Source of the DNA: Neodiprion pinetum
Taxonomy: Eukaryota > Arthropoda > Insecta > Hymenoptera > Diprionidae
NCBI RefSeq assembly: GCF_021155775.2
Contig: NC_060234.1
Location: 14,249,871-14,313,870, forward strand
DNA: 64,000 nt
Direction: 5' to 3'
Shown: in pieces, positions 34,701 to 45,226 of the stretch
Numbering within the stretch: position 1 is the first letter of the stretch
Layout: every line of letters starts with the position of its first letter
Position numbers and translations under genes: made by a program
The notes under the pieces: generated by a model
The model's database searches: none
Told to the model about the DNA's origin: nothing
The model's input: only the letters and a program-made list of their open reading frames with translations

Positions 34701-35471
34701 AATTTTAATTTAAAAAGAGGAATATTTCCAGGCTGAGCGCTACTGATACTAACTCAGCAGTCTCTCATCTCAGTTCTTGGTACCAGATAAATAGAATAAA
34801 GTTGAACCTTATACTAGGGATCATCGTTGGTCTCTACGTGACTTTTGCCAGGAGGGGTGGAACTCGCCGTTATTAGAATATGAGATTTTGATAAAATGAT
34901 ATCTGTGCAGTGAAGAAATTAAAGAAATGAAATGAAATGGAATTTTGAAAAAGGTACGCCAAGGCGGTACGTCGGGGCGTAACATAGTGACTAGCGCACG
35001 TAGGCCGTAGAGGTCTTCGGGATCCCTTCATATTTTTTTCTTTTTTTTGATTGATTAGTTTGTTTGCTCGTTCTTTTTTTTTTGTAAGCTAAGCGTTTGC
35101 GTTTGGGATCGCGAGGACAAGCTTCCACAGTATTGTTATTATTTTTATTTTTTTTTGTATTATCGCTATTTTGAAATATATTGTTTAATTTTCTTGCTGC
35201 TTTGTGAAATAACTTGTAGGCGTACGTGTGGCGTATCTCTCTCTACCCAAAAATTACCCCTCCCCTCTCCGCGGTACTGAGCTACCGAGCATATGGTCGC
35301 GGTATATCGTATTACCGATTTCGAGGCGTGTTGACCACGCCAGGCGCCCAACAAATTTCGCGGTATTATTGCAGGTTCAGGGGACATCGTGGACGCCAAA
35401 TTATTGTGCGCGCGGTAAGTTCTCGGTCATTTTCTCCGAGTGACCGAGGAGCGGGAAAAGTCCACGTCACA
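31722..35471 (-). mobile_element. family A solo LTR in reverse, itself interrupted
   Basis: Begins TGTAACGTGG and ends CCACGTCACA. On the minus strand it reads TGTGACGTGG...CCACGTTACA like the copy at 49937-51918. ATAC flanks it at 31718-31721 and 35472-35475, a 4-bp target duplication inside the Gypsy integrase codons. Without the nested family B LTR (33133-34984) it is about 1.9 kb, the same as the other intact copy. No internal coding region, so it is a solo LTR left by recombination. The GC-rich block 31900-32300 gives spurious long frames on both strands. Confidence 0.88.
33133..34984 (+). mobile_element. family B solo LTR, copy 1
   Basis: Begins TGTTACGTGGGGGTGAG and ends GGGGCGTAACA. 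Nearly collinear throughout with 60419-62246. It interrupts the reversed family A LTR. The interrupted flanks (CGAGTAGTATAG and TGACTAGCGCACGTAGG) rejoin in the order seen in the intact A copy. The likely duplication is ATAG, sharing the terminal A of the LTR. No coding region. Confidence 0.87.
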
Positions 35472-35475
35472 ATAC

Positions 35476-36356
35476 AAACTAAAACTATTATACCATTGTG
35501 TAGAAAAATGTTTGCTGCATACAATGCTCCAAAAGTAATTGTTTCGGATAATGGAACGACGTTTATTTCAAGAGAATTTTTAAGATTTGTACAAACAAAT
35601 GGAATTCAACACAAATTCACAGCCCCGTGTAATCTAACAACGAATGGTCAAGCAGAACCCTTTGTCCAGATTCTAAAGAAATCGTTAGCAAAAATGATGG
35701 AAAATCAGAACACGGATTTGGAGTATTGTTTGCAAAGAATGTTAAATCAGTATAGAATTACACCATTGCCGAAATGTGATAAAAGTCCTTACAAGTTATT
35801 ATTTAATAGAGAACCACGTTGCAGAATTGATTTGATGAAACCACAGAAAAAAATTATTCAAACAATTGATAACTCTATAAGAAGTTTTTGCATAAACGAC
35901 AGAGTAAGTTGTAGGAATTATAGTAACAAGGTCAAGTCGTTTTTCGGTAGAGTAATTAAAAGAATAGGTAAGTTGCATTATTTAATTAAATTGGACAATA
36001 ACAAGGTCTGGAAAAGACACATAAATCAAATGCTGAAAATCGGCGAAAACACAGAAAACCGATCGAAAACGTTTATTGATGAAGAATATTATTATGTACC
36101 TGATGAAGAATTTACTAAATTAGATTGTATAAGTAACGTTAAAGTTGGTGAATATGTGCAAAATGTGAGGAATGTTGTCCAGAATAAGGTACAAGATATG
36201 GTAAATATAGAGCCTAATAGTATGGAAATTGAACGCAGTGCGTTAAATGTAGAAGAAACGGAAAATGATGAATTACAAGGGCCTCAAGTTCAAAGAGTTT
36301 TAAGAGATAGAAGAAGAATACACTCTCCTCAACGTTATCCAGATGATTGTACTTGA
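35476..36356 (+). CDS. Gypsy integrase 3' part and C-terminal tail
   Basis: Continuation of the integrase after the family A LTR. It begins in phase with CRKMFAAYNAPKVIVSDNG (second catalytic Asp in VSDNGTTF) and has GQAEPFVQILKK (catalytic Glu), then NQYRITPLPKCDKSPY and the DNA-binding tail KLHYLIKLDNNKVWKRHINQ. A long Asn/Glu-rich tail ends RIHSPQRYPDDCT 36 bases before the 3' LTR. No stop inside. The open frame that seems to start at 35226 runs through the end of the LTR; that part is not integrase. Confidence 0.87.
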
Positions 36357-36392
36357 AAACGTAAGAAGGTAGCTTTTTTTTACAAGGGGGAG

Positions 36393-36648
36393 TGTTGTGT
36401 GAGTGGGCTCAGTAGCGTCGGTTTGACGCAAGTGTGTAATGGTGTGTCGTGGAGAGTACAGCACGAGAGCAAGACTCACTCGTCCCCTAGCCTCCATAGC
36501 ATTCGCGTAATTGTCAGTGGGTCTCAAATGAATAAATAGTAAATCATCCAAAAATCTCAATCATTCCTCCTACCCCTTTCACTCCTACGTGATCGAGAAC
36601 CCGAGGATGCACCCCTACTAGTGTGTTTTCCCAACCATAAACAAATCA
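36393..36648 (+). repeat. 3' LTR of the Gypsy element
   Basis: Pairs with 28237-28492. Preceded by the purine tract ending GGGGGAG and followed by CAAAC. Confidence 0.9.
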
Positions 36649-38768
36649 CAAACGATGAACACCACGTTGTATATGGCACAAGAATCAAAGAAACTCCTTG
36701 AAAGTAAAGGGATATTGTCTTTACCCAATAAAAAGCACGGTGTGCATTGTTTGTTATCTTATCATCTTAAGCACAACTGTTTTTTAGGAAAATTATATGG
36801 AAAACAAAAATTCTCTACTAATTCATAATACAGGAAAAAAAATATGCGAAGACACGAAAAAAAGCTGTACTCGAATTTTACGATGATGAGAGGAACAGTC
36901 TTACGATGCCTAGTAAAAAGGAATACGTATCAGTACGTGATGTAGGTGGGAACCAAACTCATGTCCGAAGGAAATTAATTTTTTCAAATTTGAAAGAATT
37001 GTTTGAAAGCTTTCGTCTGGAGTATCCTGACAAAAAGATAGGCTTTTCAACTTTCGCATCTATGAGGCCAAAGCACTGCACTTTAGCAGGTGCTTCTGGT
37101 ACTCATACGATATTTGTCTGTTCAATCCATCAGAATGTGAAGCCGATGATCTCAGGTAATATTCAGCTTTACAACGAATTTGTGAAAAGAATATGTTTTA
37201 TATCGGAAAATCGGATAGTTAACCGATAAAGGATTTTTATTCGGGATTATTGCCAATAAAAAACTGAAGTTTAACTTAGGAGTTAAAACAAGATAATAGT
37301 TTATTAAAATAATCAAATCCTTTTTACAAAGTTTAAGTAAGAATTAGAGATAATCATCGTATGAATACCGAGACCAACTGCTTCATTCGACGTATCAATT
37401 AAGACTGATCATTTTGTTCGATAGTATTCATATCGAAGGTTGACTCGTTTGCACTTTTGCATCCTTTCATTTCCACATTGAATTTGGGTCGTTAGTCAAC
37501 GCATCGAATCGGTCTTGGTCGCTTCTTATGCTTATTCGACACATTCTTAGGTATTTCGAAATACACTCGTTCGTTATTTCGAAATATACGATTTGCATTA
37601 ATGTTGAGAAATTATCGTTGTATCTATCCGAAAACGCATTGAGGATACAACATATGTGATTAACAGAAAATGATAGCAATTAAAATCAAATATTTCAGGT
37701 TGCTCTTTGAAAGAGCTCAGCAAAGACACTATACAGCCTATCGCTAGCTGCAAGGATTATGTCAACGCCATTTTGTCTCGTGATTCTACCAAAGATTGCT
37801 ACCTAGGAAAATGTTCGAACTGTCCGGGAATCAAATTTTTGTACAGCCTTTTGGATGAATTGTTTTCCAATAATGAAGTCAATGAGATAACATACAAGTA
37901 ATGGATAGCCAAACCTCGAACTTCGCTCGAAACTTTTCTTAAAGAATTTTATGAATTCATCGAAGATTTCTGTGGGAAAGTGAAAGCTCTTTTGCCTCAT
38001 GCTTTCATTTCCAAAAATCAAGGAAATTCCGTGAAAAGTTTAAAAGAATCATCGCAAGAAGGAGAGTTTCTGGCAATATGCTATTTTGCCGAAAATTATG
38101 CTTTCGTTATCCAAGATGCGGCACCGAGTTTCCATTGGAATAACGCTCAGGCAACAGATTACCTAGTCGTCATTTATTTTAAAGATGGACACAAAAGTTT
38201 GGTAATCGTCTCTGACAATACGGCTCATGATTCAGTTGCAGTCCATCTTCACACGACAATCGTGGTGAACTACATTAAGTCGATCTGTGACAATGTCAGA
38301 AAAATTTACTTATTTTCTGATAGTGCACCCCAATAATTTAAAAATTTGTCACATGCTGTTTACATATGTTATCACGAAAAAGACTTTGGTATCAAAGCGG
38401 AGTGGCATTTCTTTGCCACAAAACATGGGAAAGGTCTGTGTGATGGCGTTGGCGGGACTCTGAAGCGAGAGGCAACCCGACAAGTTTACAGCGCCCGGCG
38501 CCCATCAGATTGCCAAATCACCATTGCAAATGAGTTGTACCATTGGGCAAATCAATCTTTCAATCTCCCTAATATTTCTGTAGAATTTTCAACGAAGCAA
38601 TTTTACGATAACGAAAAAGTAAAAATAGAAAAGAGATTTGAAAATGTTAGCCGAATATCACATTTACAAAAGATACATTGTGTGATTCCCCAAAGCGACG
38701 AAAGCGTAAATGTAAAAAATCATTCATCCTCGATAAATTACACATCATATAAAATTCGCAGATCATAA
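36649..38768 (+). pseudogene. transposase-like gene of the TIR transposon, 3' segments, spliced
   Basis: Coding parts, in order: YMAQESKKLLESKGILSLPN; KEYVSVRDVGGNQTHVRRKL and KHCTLAGASGTHTIFVCSIH to 37155; GT-AG intron 37156-37698 (phase 1, so the frame rejoins exactly); then FAENYAFVIQDAAPSFHWNN, VIVSDNTAHDSVAVHL, KIYLFSDSAPQ and KAEWHFFATKHGKGLCDGVG to 38768. In-phase stops occur at 37902-37904 and 38334-38336. I recognise the pattern as a family that recurs as uncharacterised repeat-encoded proteins in animals. Acidic residues in YFAENYA, SDNTAHD, SDSA and DGVGG could form a DDE-type site. It lies within matched TIRs, so it is most likely the transposase of that element. Confidence 0.72.
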
Positions 38769-38947
38769 AATGCAATAGTATTTATTCATTTGTAAAAATC
38801 CTTCCAAAGTCTTTTCCTAAATTTATATTACTTTCCCGATGATGTTGCATTTAGGAAAATATATTGAATCCTGAAAAATGCGAAAAAAATTAAATTTACT
38901 AAAAAAAAAATTATTCGTTGAAAAAATTGATAAAAAATTACCGTTCT

Positions 38948-39212
38948 GCCTACCCACTTCGATTTTGGTTGTGACATTTTTCATTTTGGCTACAGAATTG
39001 ATGTCATTTTTTTCATAATTTTCAAAAATGTCCGTTTGACCGTTTTCGAAAGTATTATCACTTAAGGGGTCGGAGAGGCGTCAGGGCGGTTGATAAAAGA
39101 CTGAGAAAAATTTGGAGATGTTATTTTAGGCTAACAAAACACCTCTGGTCATTAAGACTCAGATTGGAGAGGGAGAGGGGCAGACCCTTGTCGAATTGAC
39201 CTGGAATGCCCC
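38948..39212. repeat. right TIR of the transposon
   Basis: Pairs with 26295-26578. The tip GGAATGCCCC is followed by ATAT. Confidence 0.88.
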
Positions 39213-39217
39213 ATATA

Positions 39218-41195
39218 CAGGATGTCCCTAAATTGGGGGACACGGACCAGCCAGCGTGATACCTGACTGAAATGCAACCGAGAATTTCTTTACCGGAAGC
39301 TCGTCCGACGCATAGATTTTGAATTATAAGCGATAGAGCTGGGCCAATCAGAGTGCACCATTTCGTCTGGATTTGCCGCCACGGAAATTGCTGTTTTGTT
39401 CGTCTGGGCGAATTATTATTATTCGTTTACGAATTAAATATCGGCACCTCCCCTCTCTCCCTGTTGTACCCCTTCTCGGGCGCTGACCTTGGTATCGTTG
39501 CCGCGGCACACGCTGCCGGCCGCACATCACGGACGCATATCTGACCGATCCAAGGTCAGATTTCCAAAATTTATGATGGTCGATCCAGTATTAGTGATTC
39601 AAAATAAAAAAAAATCGTAATATTTTTTTATGTAATATGACATGCAAGGGCTTTTGAATCGTCAATCACGACTCTGAATTTGTAGTTGAAAATTGAAATT
39701 GGATAATAATATAAATTTGTTCCATGAACCTTGAATTGGCAGTGTGAAAACGGGAAGTTCGAGGGCTGGCTCACGGTCAGCCTTAAGCCGCTTGTTTACT
39801 CACACGGACGATGCAATTCAGTATCGATGTATGTGATTTAAGTATCAATTACTCAAAATTTATCAAACTTAAAAATATTTTGAGTAAGACTATGAATTAT
39901 CAAAATATCTCTTCTGGTATTAAGACTACACGCAGAAATTTACCAAATCGATTAATTTTTACCAATTCAATCGAGCCGTGTCCGATTATTTTGTTGAAAT
40001 CGATTAATCGATACATCGATCATTCTTAGATAAGTGGCCATCACTAGCATTGATCTCAACAATTTCAACGTTACTTGCCACTCCAGACCCGCATTGAATC
40101 GACGAGGAAATAACTAGGAATCTGAATGACACCATATTTTTTTGAGTTGAATTAATTGAATTTATTCATGTAATTCGACTTCATTTTTCTATTCCAAACA
40201 ATAATAATTATTTTTCCTCAAATTCAGATAGATTTATTAAATTCAAACTGCTTCATTCAAATTCAGGTATTTCGGAATTTTCTTCTTCTTAATTTAAAAT
40301 TACTTTTTTATTTGAATTTAATTATTTTTTTCTCTAAACATAATATTTTGACACGAATCTAAAGTAATTCAAAGTAACTTGACTTATTACAACTCTTCCT
40401 AATTCAGTTATATCTCAAATAATTCTCATGATTTCAGTTATCATTTTTAGTGATTCAGTGAATTCTCATTTATTCAGTTATTTAGTATTAACTCAGGTGA
40501 ATCGTAATTGATTTACAAACCTATTGACACGTCAATTCAGCGAGTTATTTTTCCCTCGCATTATTGAAAAATCGGATGTCAATGATGAATTTAAAACTAG
40601 TGGAAAAATTAGGTTGCAAAGACACAAAAAATGTTCGGAAAGCATAATTCTGAAGATCCCAAGCCAGATTGATTGAATGAGTAATTATGAACCCTAACGG
40701 CATTTTAATCATCTAAAGTCTCTAATTTTATGCATACATCGATGATTGGAAGTGTTTTATAACATTAAATCTTACATCCGCTGATTTATTTGGAGATTTA
40801 TTTTTATTTTCACTCGTAGATGTGTGTTTTGTAGTATTGTGTAGCTGGGGATTCGCTTATGTTTACACGCACGAGTATGCGTCCGTGATGTGCGGCCGGC
40901 AGCGTGTGCCGCGGCAACGATACCGAGGTCAGCGCCCGAGAAGGGGTACAACAGGGAGAGAGGGGAGGTGCCGATATTTAATTCGTAAACGAATAATAAT
41001 AATTCACCCAGATGAACAAAACAGCAATTTCCGTGGCGGCAAATCCAGACGAAATGGTGCACTCTGATTGGCCCAGCTCTATCGCTTATAATTCAAAATC
41101 TATGCGTCGGACGAGCTTCCGGTAAAGAAATTTTCAGTTACATTTCAGTCAGGTATCACGCTGGCTCATCCGTGTCCCCTAATTTAGGGACATCC
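39218..41195. mobile_element. long-arm mariner-type MITE with an expanded centre
   Basis: Same family as 16698-17309. The arms at 39218-39540 and 40876-41195 are reverse complements (landmarks TTGCCGCCACGGAAATTGCT, TGCGGCCGGCAGCGTG). The left tip is TACAGGATGTCCC. The right tip, GGGACATCC, has lost its end. Between the arms lie about 1.3 kb of AT-rich DNA (39541-40875) rich in ATTCAG-like words and absent from the 16.7-kb copy, either an insertion in the loop or the longer parental form. No transposase frame. Confidence 0.75.
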
Positions 41196-41299
41196 ATGTT
41201 TGTCTCTTTCTACGTAACGCCTCAAGTTTTCGTGTTACACTTGATTTTACTCCTTACATAATTTCCGTACTGGGCCCTAAAACTCAAATCGTTTCTTAA

Positions 41300-41501
41300 G
41301 GAGTAAACTCCAAAAAAAAAAAAAATCTGAATCATCTTACGCTATTCGCTCAAGTGTCCCCTCCGTAGTTTCGGATGCGTAACTTTAGTTCTGGGATTCT
41401 TTCACAAAGTCTTCGCGACCCAATCATGGAAACCCCTAAATTTGGTTCCGCCAAGGGTCCAAGGAGCCTCTTCTAATGGGCATCAAAAATGTCACGTTAC
41501 A
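41300..41501 (+). mobile_element. family A LTR 3'-end fragment
   Basis: Shares with 10060-10217 the order TTCGGATGCGTAAC, TTTAGTTCTGGGATTC, TTCGCGACCC and terminal GTCACGTTACA. About 200 bases. Confidence 0.6.
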
Positions 41502-42434
41502 GTCTACGTATATCATATACACGAATTGATTACTGTTTTCACTATTTGTTTGTAGTTTTTTTCTCTCCTATTTTTGAAGATACGAAGATCAATATGCGAT
41601 ACTTTATCGCGGTTTTTTTTGTCGCCAACAACTTTTGTTTGACATAGTTTTTGACTAAATTATTAGGTTCCAAATGAAACGATTCAACCTTTTTGACGTG
41701 AAAACTTCTTCTGCACGGGAGTGATTTGAAACTCGATAAAACGAAATGAAACTACTATCGATGTGATGAAAATATCGTCGAACCAGAAATGCAAAACTTA
41801 ACTCAATTAGCGCGACAATGATTTGAAACTCAATAAAACTCGATGAAACAACTATCGATGTATCGAAAACTCAACTTCTTCAGCACCGTAATGATTTCAA
41901 ACTGGATGAAACTTGATGAAACGACTATCAATAAACCGAATAATTATTTCACTCCTGATACTGCATTCGCCTTATTCGCTCGCAGTTTAGTTTCTGAAGG
42001 TTTCACTTCTACCACGTGTGAACTGCACACTTATTTTTTTTTTACGATGACCTTGGGAGCTGATCGCAAAATTATTAATACCATTTCATTATGTCATCGA
42101 AGTACTCTTAGCTCAATTTTACAGATTCGCAGCAAAACGTACTACTTTTCATGCTTTTTAGCTGGCCTATGAGTGCGTAAGTCAGTGTAATGAGAAGCGT
42201 GTACGCAAGACACAGCCAGTTGAGGCCAGCAAACAATGAGCCACGTGCGCATGGTAGCCTGTACATAATCCGCTGATAAGTGATTACAGAGTTAATCAGC
42301 CTTTTTTTCAACCATTATTGTTTTGTAGAATCAGCTCCTACGATACGAAATTGTTGGCTAAATTGCTTACAATTATATATTATGTTGTTCTATTGAATAT
42401 CAAGTTACTTAAATAAATATGTTGTCAATTGCAG
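41502..42434. other. presumed intron or upstream sequence of the receptor gene
   Basis: No coding similarity found. It ends in TTGTCAATTGCAG, the acceptor of the receptor exon. Confidence 0.4.
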
Positions 42435-42664
42435 ATTGGAATATGGAAATCCTGGCAAAAAGAAGGGCTGGATATCAAGGATATAGTTTGGCCCGGTGGC
42501 TCCCATACTCCACCGCAAGGGGTGCCTGAAAAATTTCATTTGAAAATTACTTTTTTAGAAGAGCCACCCTACATTAACTTAGCTCCACCAGATCCCATTA
42601 CTGGAAAATGTCTGATGGACAGAGGCATTCTGTGCAGAGTTGCCAAGGAATCCGACATAAATGG
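42435..42664 (+). CDS. Nmdar2: internal exon of an NMDA-type glutamate receptor subunit 2
   Basis: A clean 230-base exon preceded by TTGCAG and followed by GTGAGC. The frame reads GLDIKDIVWPGGSHTPPQGV, EKFHLKITFLEEPPYINLAP and then TGKCLMDRGILCRVAKESDI. It corresponds to the end of the amino-terminal region and the first strand of the S1 ligand-binding segment of ionotropic glutamate receptors. GluN2 proteins have T-L-E-E-x-P-F at this point and two cysteines in G-T-C-M-R-N-x-V-P-C, matched here by TGKC and RGILC. These cysteines form conserved disulfides. The subunit is a plasma-membrane cation-channel subunit that pairs with NMDA receptor subunit 1. No neighbouring exon is recognisable in the window, so its introns exceed the local view. 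No defect is visible. Confidence 0.8.
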
Positions 42665-43909
42665 GTGAGCGATTTTACTGACCTATTTGAGCTCGATACC
42701 AATCCATTGCACTGCACGTAGGATTGCATCATTGCTGCAAAATTACTTCATTCTTGCCTTCGATTATGAATAATTTCGGAAAAACGTCCTGTAAAACCTT
42801 GCAGCGAAAAATCATTGCTCGAATTCTTTATGCAAATGCTGTCATATTGAAGCAACAGTTAGGTTATGAGTTTGTTGTGCAGTATTAGTCCAATCAGTTG
42901 GGTAGGCTAGTAGATAGGATACTGAGAGTTCTGAATCAAGATAACGGCAGACCGACCAAGCCAGTTTGATGTTTGATGATGTACTCACCTACAGTTGGTA
43001 TGTCATCTACAACGGGTCCGACATTTAGCTATATTAACAGTCGATTTCAAAAAACGGGGAACGTTACCATGGGTTTTCACTAGTCACACCACCTTCATCG
43101 ATTATTCGATGTTCTGTACCACTAACGAATCACACATAGCGGCAATCGATAAGATCTGTTTTGTTGTTGTGTTAATTCAATCACTTATTGTGAGTCTAGA
43201 ATTCTGCAACTCATGGAAAAAAAAATGCCAGAGAATGATAGCTTTTGAGACAATGCCGACAAAGAGCTCAATGGGTGACAAGTCGATCAAATCAGTCTGC
43301 TAGGTGAGGGATTCCTATACGATTTTTCTAGGAATTGCGTGTCGAATCATGTTTATTGGAAATTGTGATGGAGATGAATGAAATATAAAACGTAAGTTTA
43401 TTTCAGCCGCGACTCTGTTCCTTCCGTCTTCTCTTTATAAACTATTCCTCAATTATGAGAAACTTGTGGAATTGAACTTTTATTGAATGCAGGGGATTTA
43501 GAAAAATTCAACTTTATCAGCTGCGTGGACCGTCAGCCGACCAAGAAGATGTCGGAACTGGAAATTAGTAGGATATATAATATCACGGGGGTAAGACTCG
43601 TGAAAACCAAATTTAGAACCTGTATTGCGGCCTCGATCGGTCAGGATTCAATATCTTCTCACCGCTTAGAACGGAAAAGATACTATAACAAAGTTTGAAT
43701 ATGAATTTTTTATTCTGTTCAAGCACTATGTGTAAGAATGTATGTAGATGGAGAATGTTTACATTTTTCGATTCTTGCTTCCGATGGGAAGCCAAATAAG
43801 ACGGACAAGCCGTCTAATAATTGATATGCGGATATGCATATCGTTAATTACGAGAATGTCATTGTTAAAAGATATAAATTCGAACTACTGGTGATTTCTA
43901 AAAATTAAC
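42665..43909. other. presumed receptor intron
   Basis: Follows the GTGAGC donor. A stretch at 43493-43591 sits between AG and GTAAGA and is open in one frame, but that frame does not match the phase left by the receptor exon and I do not recognise the translation. Confidence 0.4.
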
Positions 43910-43975
43910 GACGGAGCCAGGAATCGAACCTGGAGAGTGATTCTGGATCTTTTTGCGCTACTTAACGACTCTGCC
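43910..43975 (-). tRNA. tRNA-like sequence, probably pseudogene or SINE head
   Basis: On the minus strand, GGCAGAG (43975-43969) pairs with CTCCGTC (43916-43910) as an acceptor stem with one mismatch and one G-T pair. CCAGG-TTCGATT-CCTGG is a perfect T arm and gives a perfect internal box B (GGTTCGATTCC). The D-arm region GTTAAGTAGCGC is box A-like. Total length is only 66 bases and the anticodon arm (GAT...ATC) is too weak to name an isotype. A functional tRNA is therefore unlikely. Confidence 0.45.
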
Positions 43976-44639
43976 TAATGTGAACGCCCCGTTGTCAGGC
44001 GCTATCTCGGTGTACGTGCGTTACTGATCTATCGGAATTTCTTTATTCTATGGTGAATTGTGAAATTTCTCAAATAATTTGCCGCGTTTCGGAATCAGTT
44101 GCAATAATTCATAACGACAGGTAAGTAACGAGTTTTTAATTTCGGAATAATTTTTTTTTTCATGTGCTACACAAACGAACGTTAATATTTTTGGAACGCA
44201 TTAGAATAATACGTGTTTACAATTCAGCTCTTTGATAATAGTATTAATTGAATAAAGGTTGATTATTGATTGTGGCTGGGTAAAAATGTTACAAAAACTA
44301 TTTCAAAAATTTTCTAATGAATCAAAAAAATATATAATCAAAAACAATACTGTAAATTTATATATTTGATACAGGATTTTGGACAGTTAACGATATGTGA
44401 TTTGGAGAATTCTTAGCAAATCAAATTTGTCGTGATAAATATATTTAAAAAATATGAGTGCTTTTTGGAGTCCAACATCTCGAGGAAGTTGAGGATCAGA
44501 GACCTAGGTTGAGTTGCCGTGGAGTGCCTGCTGTATACGTTATAATTAATTTAATTCCAATTAAATACATCACCAATCTCTAAAATGCGTTCCATACACG
44601 AATCCGAAGGAAGCAGACGATCTTACGGCGTATGTGCAC
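43976..44639. other. unassigned DNA
   Basis: No recognisable feature. If 43910-43975 is a SINE head, its body would lie on the other side (minus strand, below 43910). Confidence 0.35.
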
Positions 44640-45226
44640 TAGGGTGGTCCTTCATAAGATCATACCCTAATTTAACGCACCCGTTGGCTGCCATGTCTCC
44701 AAATAAATAGTAAAAAATGCCCCACAGTCCTCAAATTTTTCCGATTTGAATAACGTACTAATCTTGGAACTCGATGGAAAATGTTTTGTTCCTTTCGCAG
44801 TATTGCTCCGAAGAATCTAAAACCTAACGAAATTCTTACATATATGGTAGTGTGAATTTTACAGATTTTTAACGTTTTTTTGTTACTACTCAATCGTGCT
44901 GTAACTCCAAAAATAACAATTTCAATATAGTTTTCGGAATTACAGCTCAGAAAATAATGTCATTGAAAATCTGTAAAATTTATATGGGATACCTATTACC
45001 GTAGGTAAGAATTTCGCTAAGTTTCAGATTTTTAAGAGCAATACTGCAAGAGGAACAAAAAAACGTATGTTATTGACATGGAAAAATTCGAGGGCTGTGG
45101 GTTACGACTTAAAATTGAGCTATGAGCCCGACCTTCTGGCTACATTTTATGTTATTTTTTTGGATACACAATATCAGTCTACACGGGCCACAAAATTTCC
45201 AAATGACCTTATTAAGGACCACTATA
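44640..45226. mobile_element. hAT-type foldback MITE with 8-bp target duplication
   Basis: 587 bases flanked by ATGTGCAC at 44632-44639 and 45227-45234, a perfect 8-bp duplication. Tips are TAGGGTGGTCCTT and the complement of TATAGTGGTCCTT. The arms are imperfectly complementary over roughly 250 bases (ATTCTTAC, CAGTATTGCTC and TTTTACAGATTTT are shared in inverted order). No transposase. Eight-base duplications are typical of hAT (and P) superfamilies, and the TAGGG-type tip favours hAT. Confidence 0.85.

Larger units (their letters stand above)
28237..36648 (+). mobile_element. Ty3/Gypsy retrotransposon with paired LTRs
   Basis: 5' LTR 28237-28492 and 3' LTR 36393-36648, both 256 bases, beginning TGTTGTGTGAG and ending TCA. 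They differ at roughly a dozen positions by eye (about 4-5 percent). CAAAC flanks both ends (28232-28236, 36649-36653), a 5-bp target duplication. GTGGCGACGAGG follows the 5' LTR at the primer-binding position, and ACAAGGGGGAG precedes the 3' LTR as polypurine tract. Domain order gag, protease, reverse transcriptase, RNase H, integrase fits Ty3/Gypsy. No envelope gene. The 3750-base family A LTR at 31722-35471 splits the integrase. Net length is about 4.7 kb. Confidence 0.92.
26295..39212 (+). mobile_element. DNA transposon with ~280-bp TIRs, invaded by retroelements
   Basis: Bounded by terminal inverted repeats at 26295-26578 and 38948-39212 that match over almost their whole length. Both tips carry GGGCATTCCAGGTCAATTCG. 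The flanks are ATAT at 26291-26294 and 39213-39216, a 4-bp target duplication. Between them lies a transposase-like gene split into 28060-28236 and 36649-38768, with a GT-AG intron. Two separate insertions account for most of the length: a gag retroelement remnant (26713-28059) and a Gypsy element (28237-36648). Removing them leaves about 3.2 kb. A 4-bp duplication with long TIRs would fit superfamilies such as Sola, but I cannot assign it. Confidence 0.85.

Noticed and set aside
35226..35471. Upstream extension of the integrase frame
   Set aside because: This part is the end of the reversed family A LTR. True integrase resumes after the ATAC duplication.
43493..43591. Possible exon between AATGCAG and GTAAGA
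   Set aside because: Wrong phase for the receptor exon upstream (a TAG follows in the needed phase), and the translation is unrecognised.
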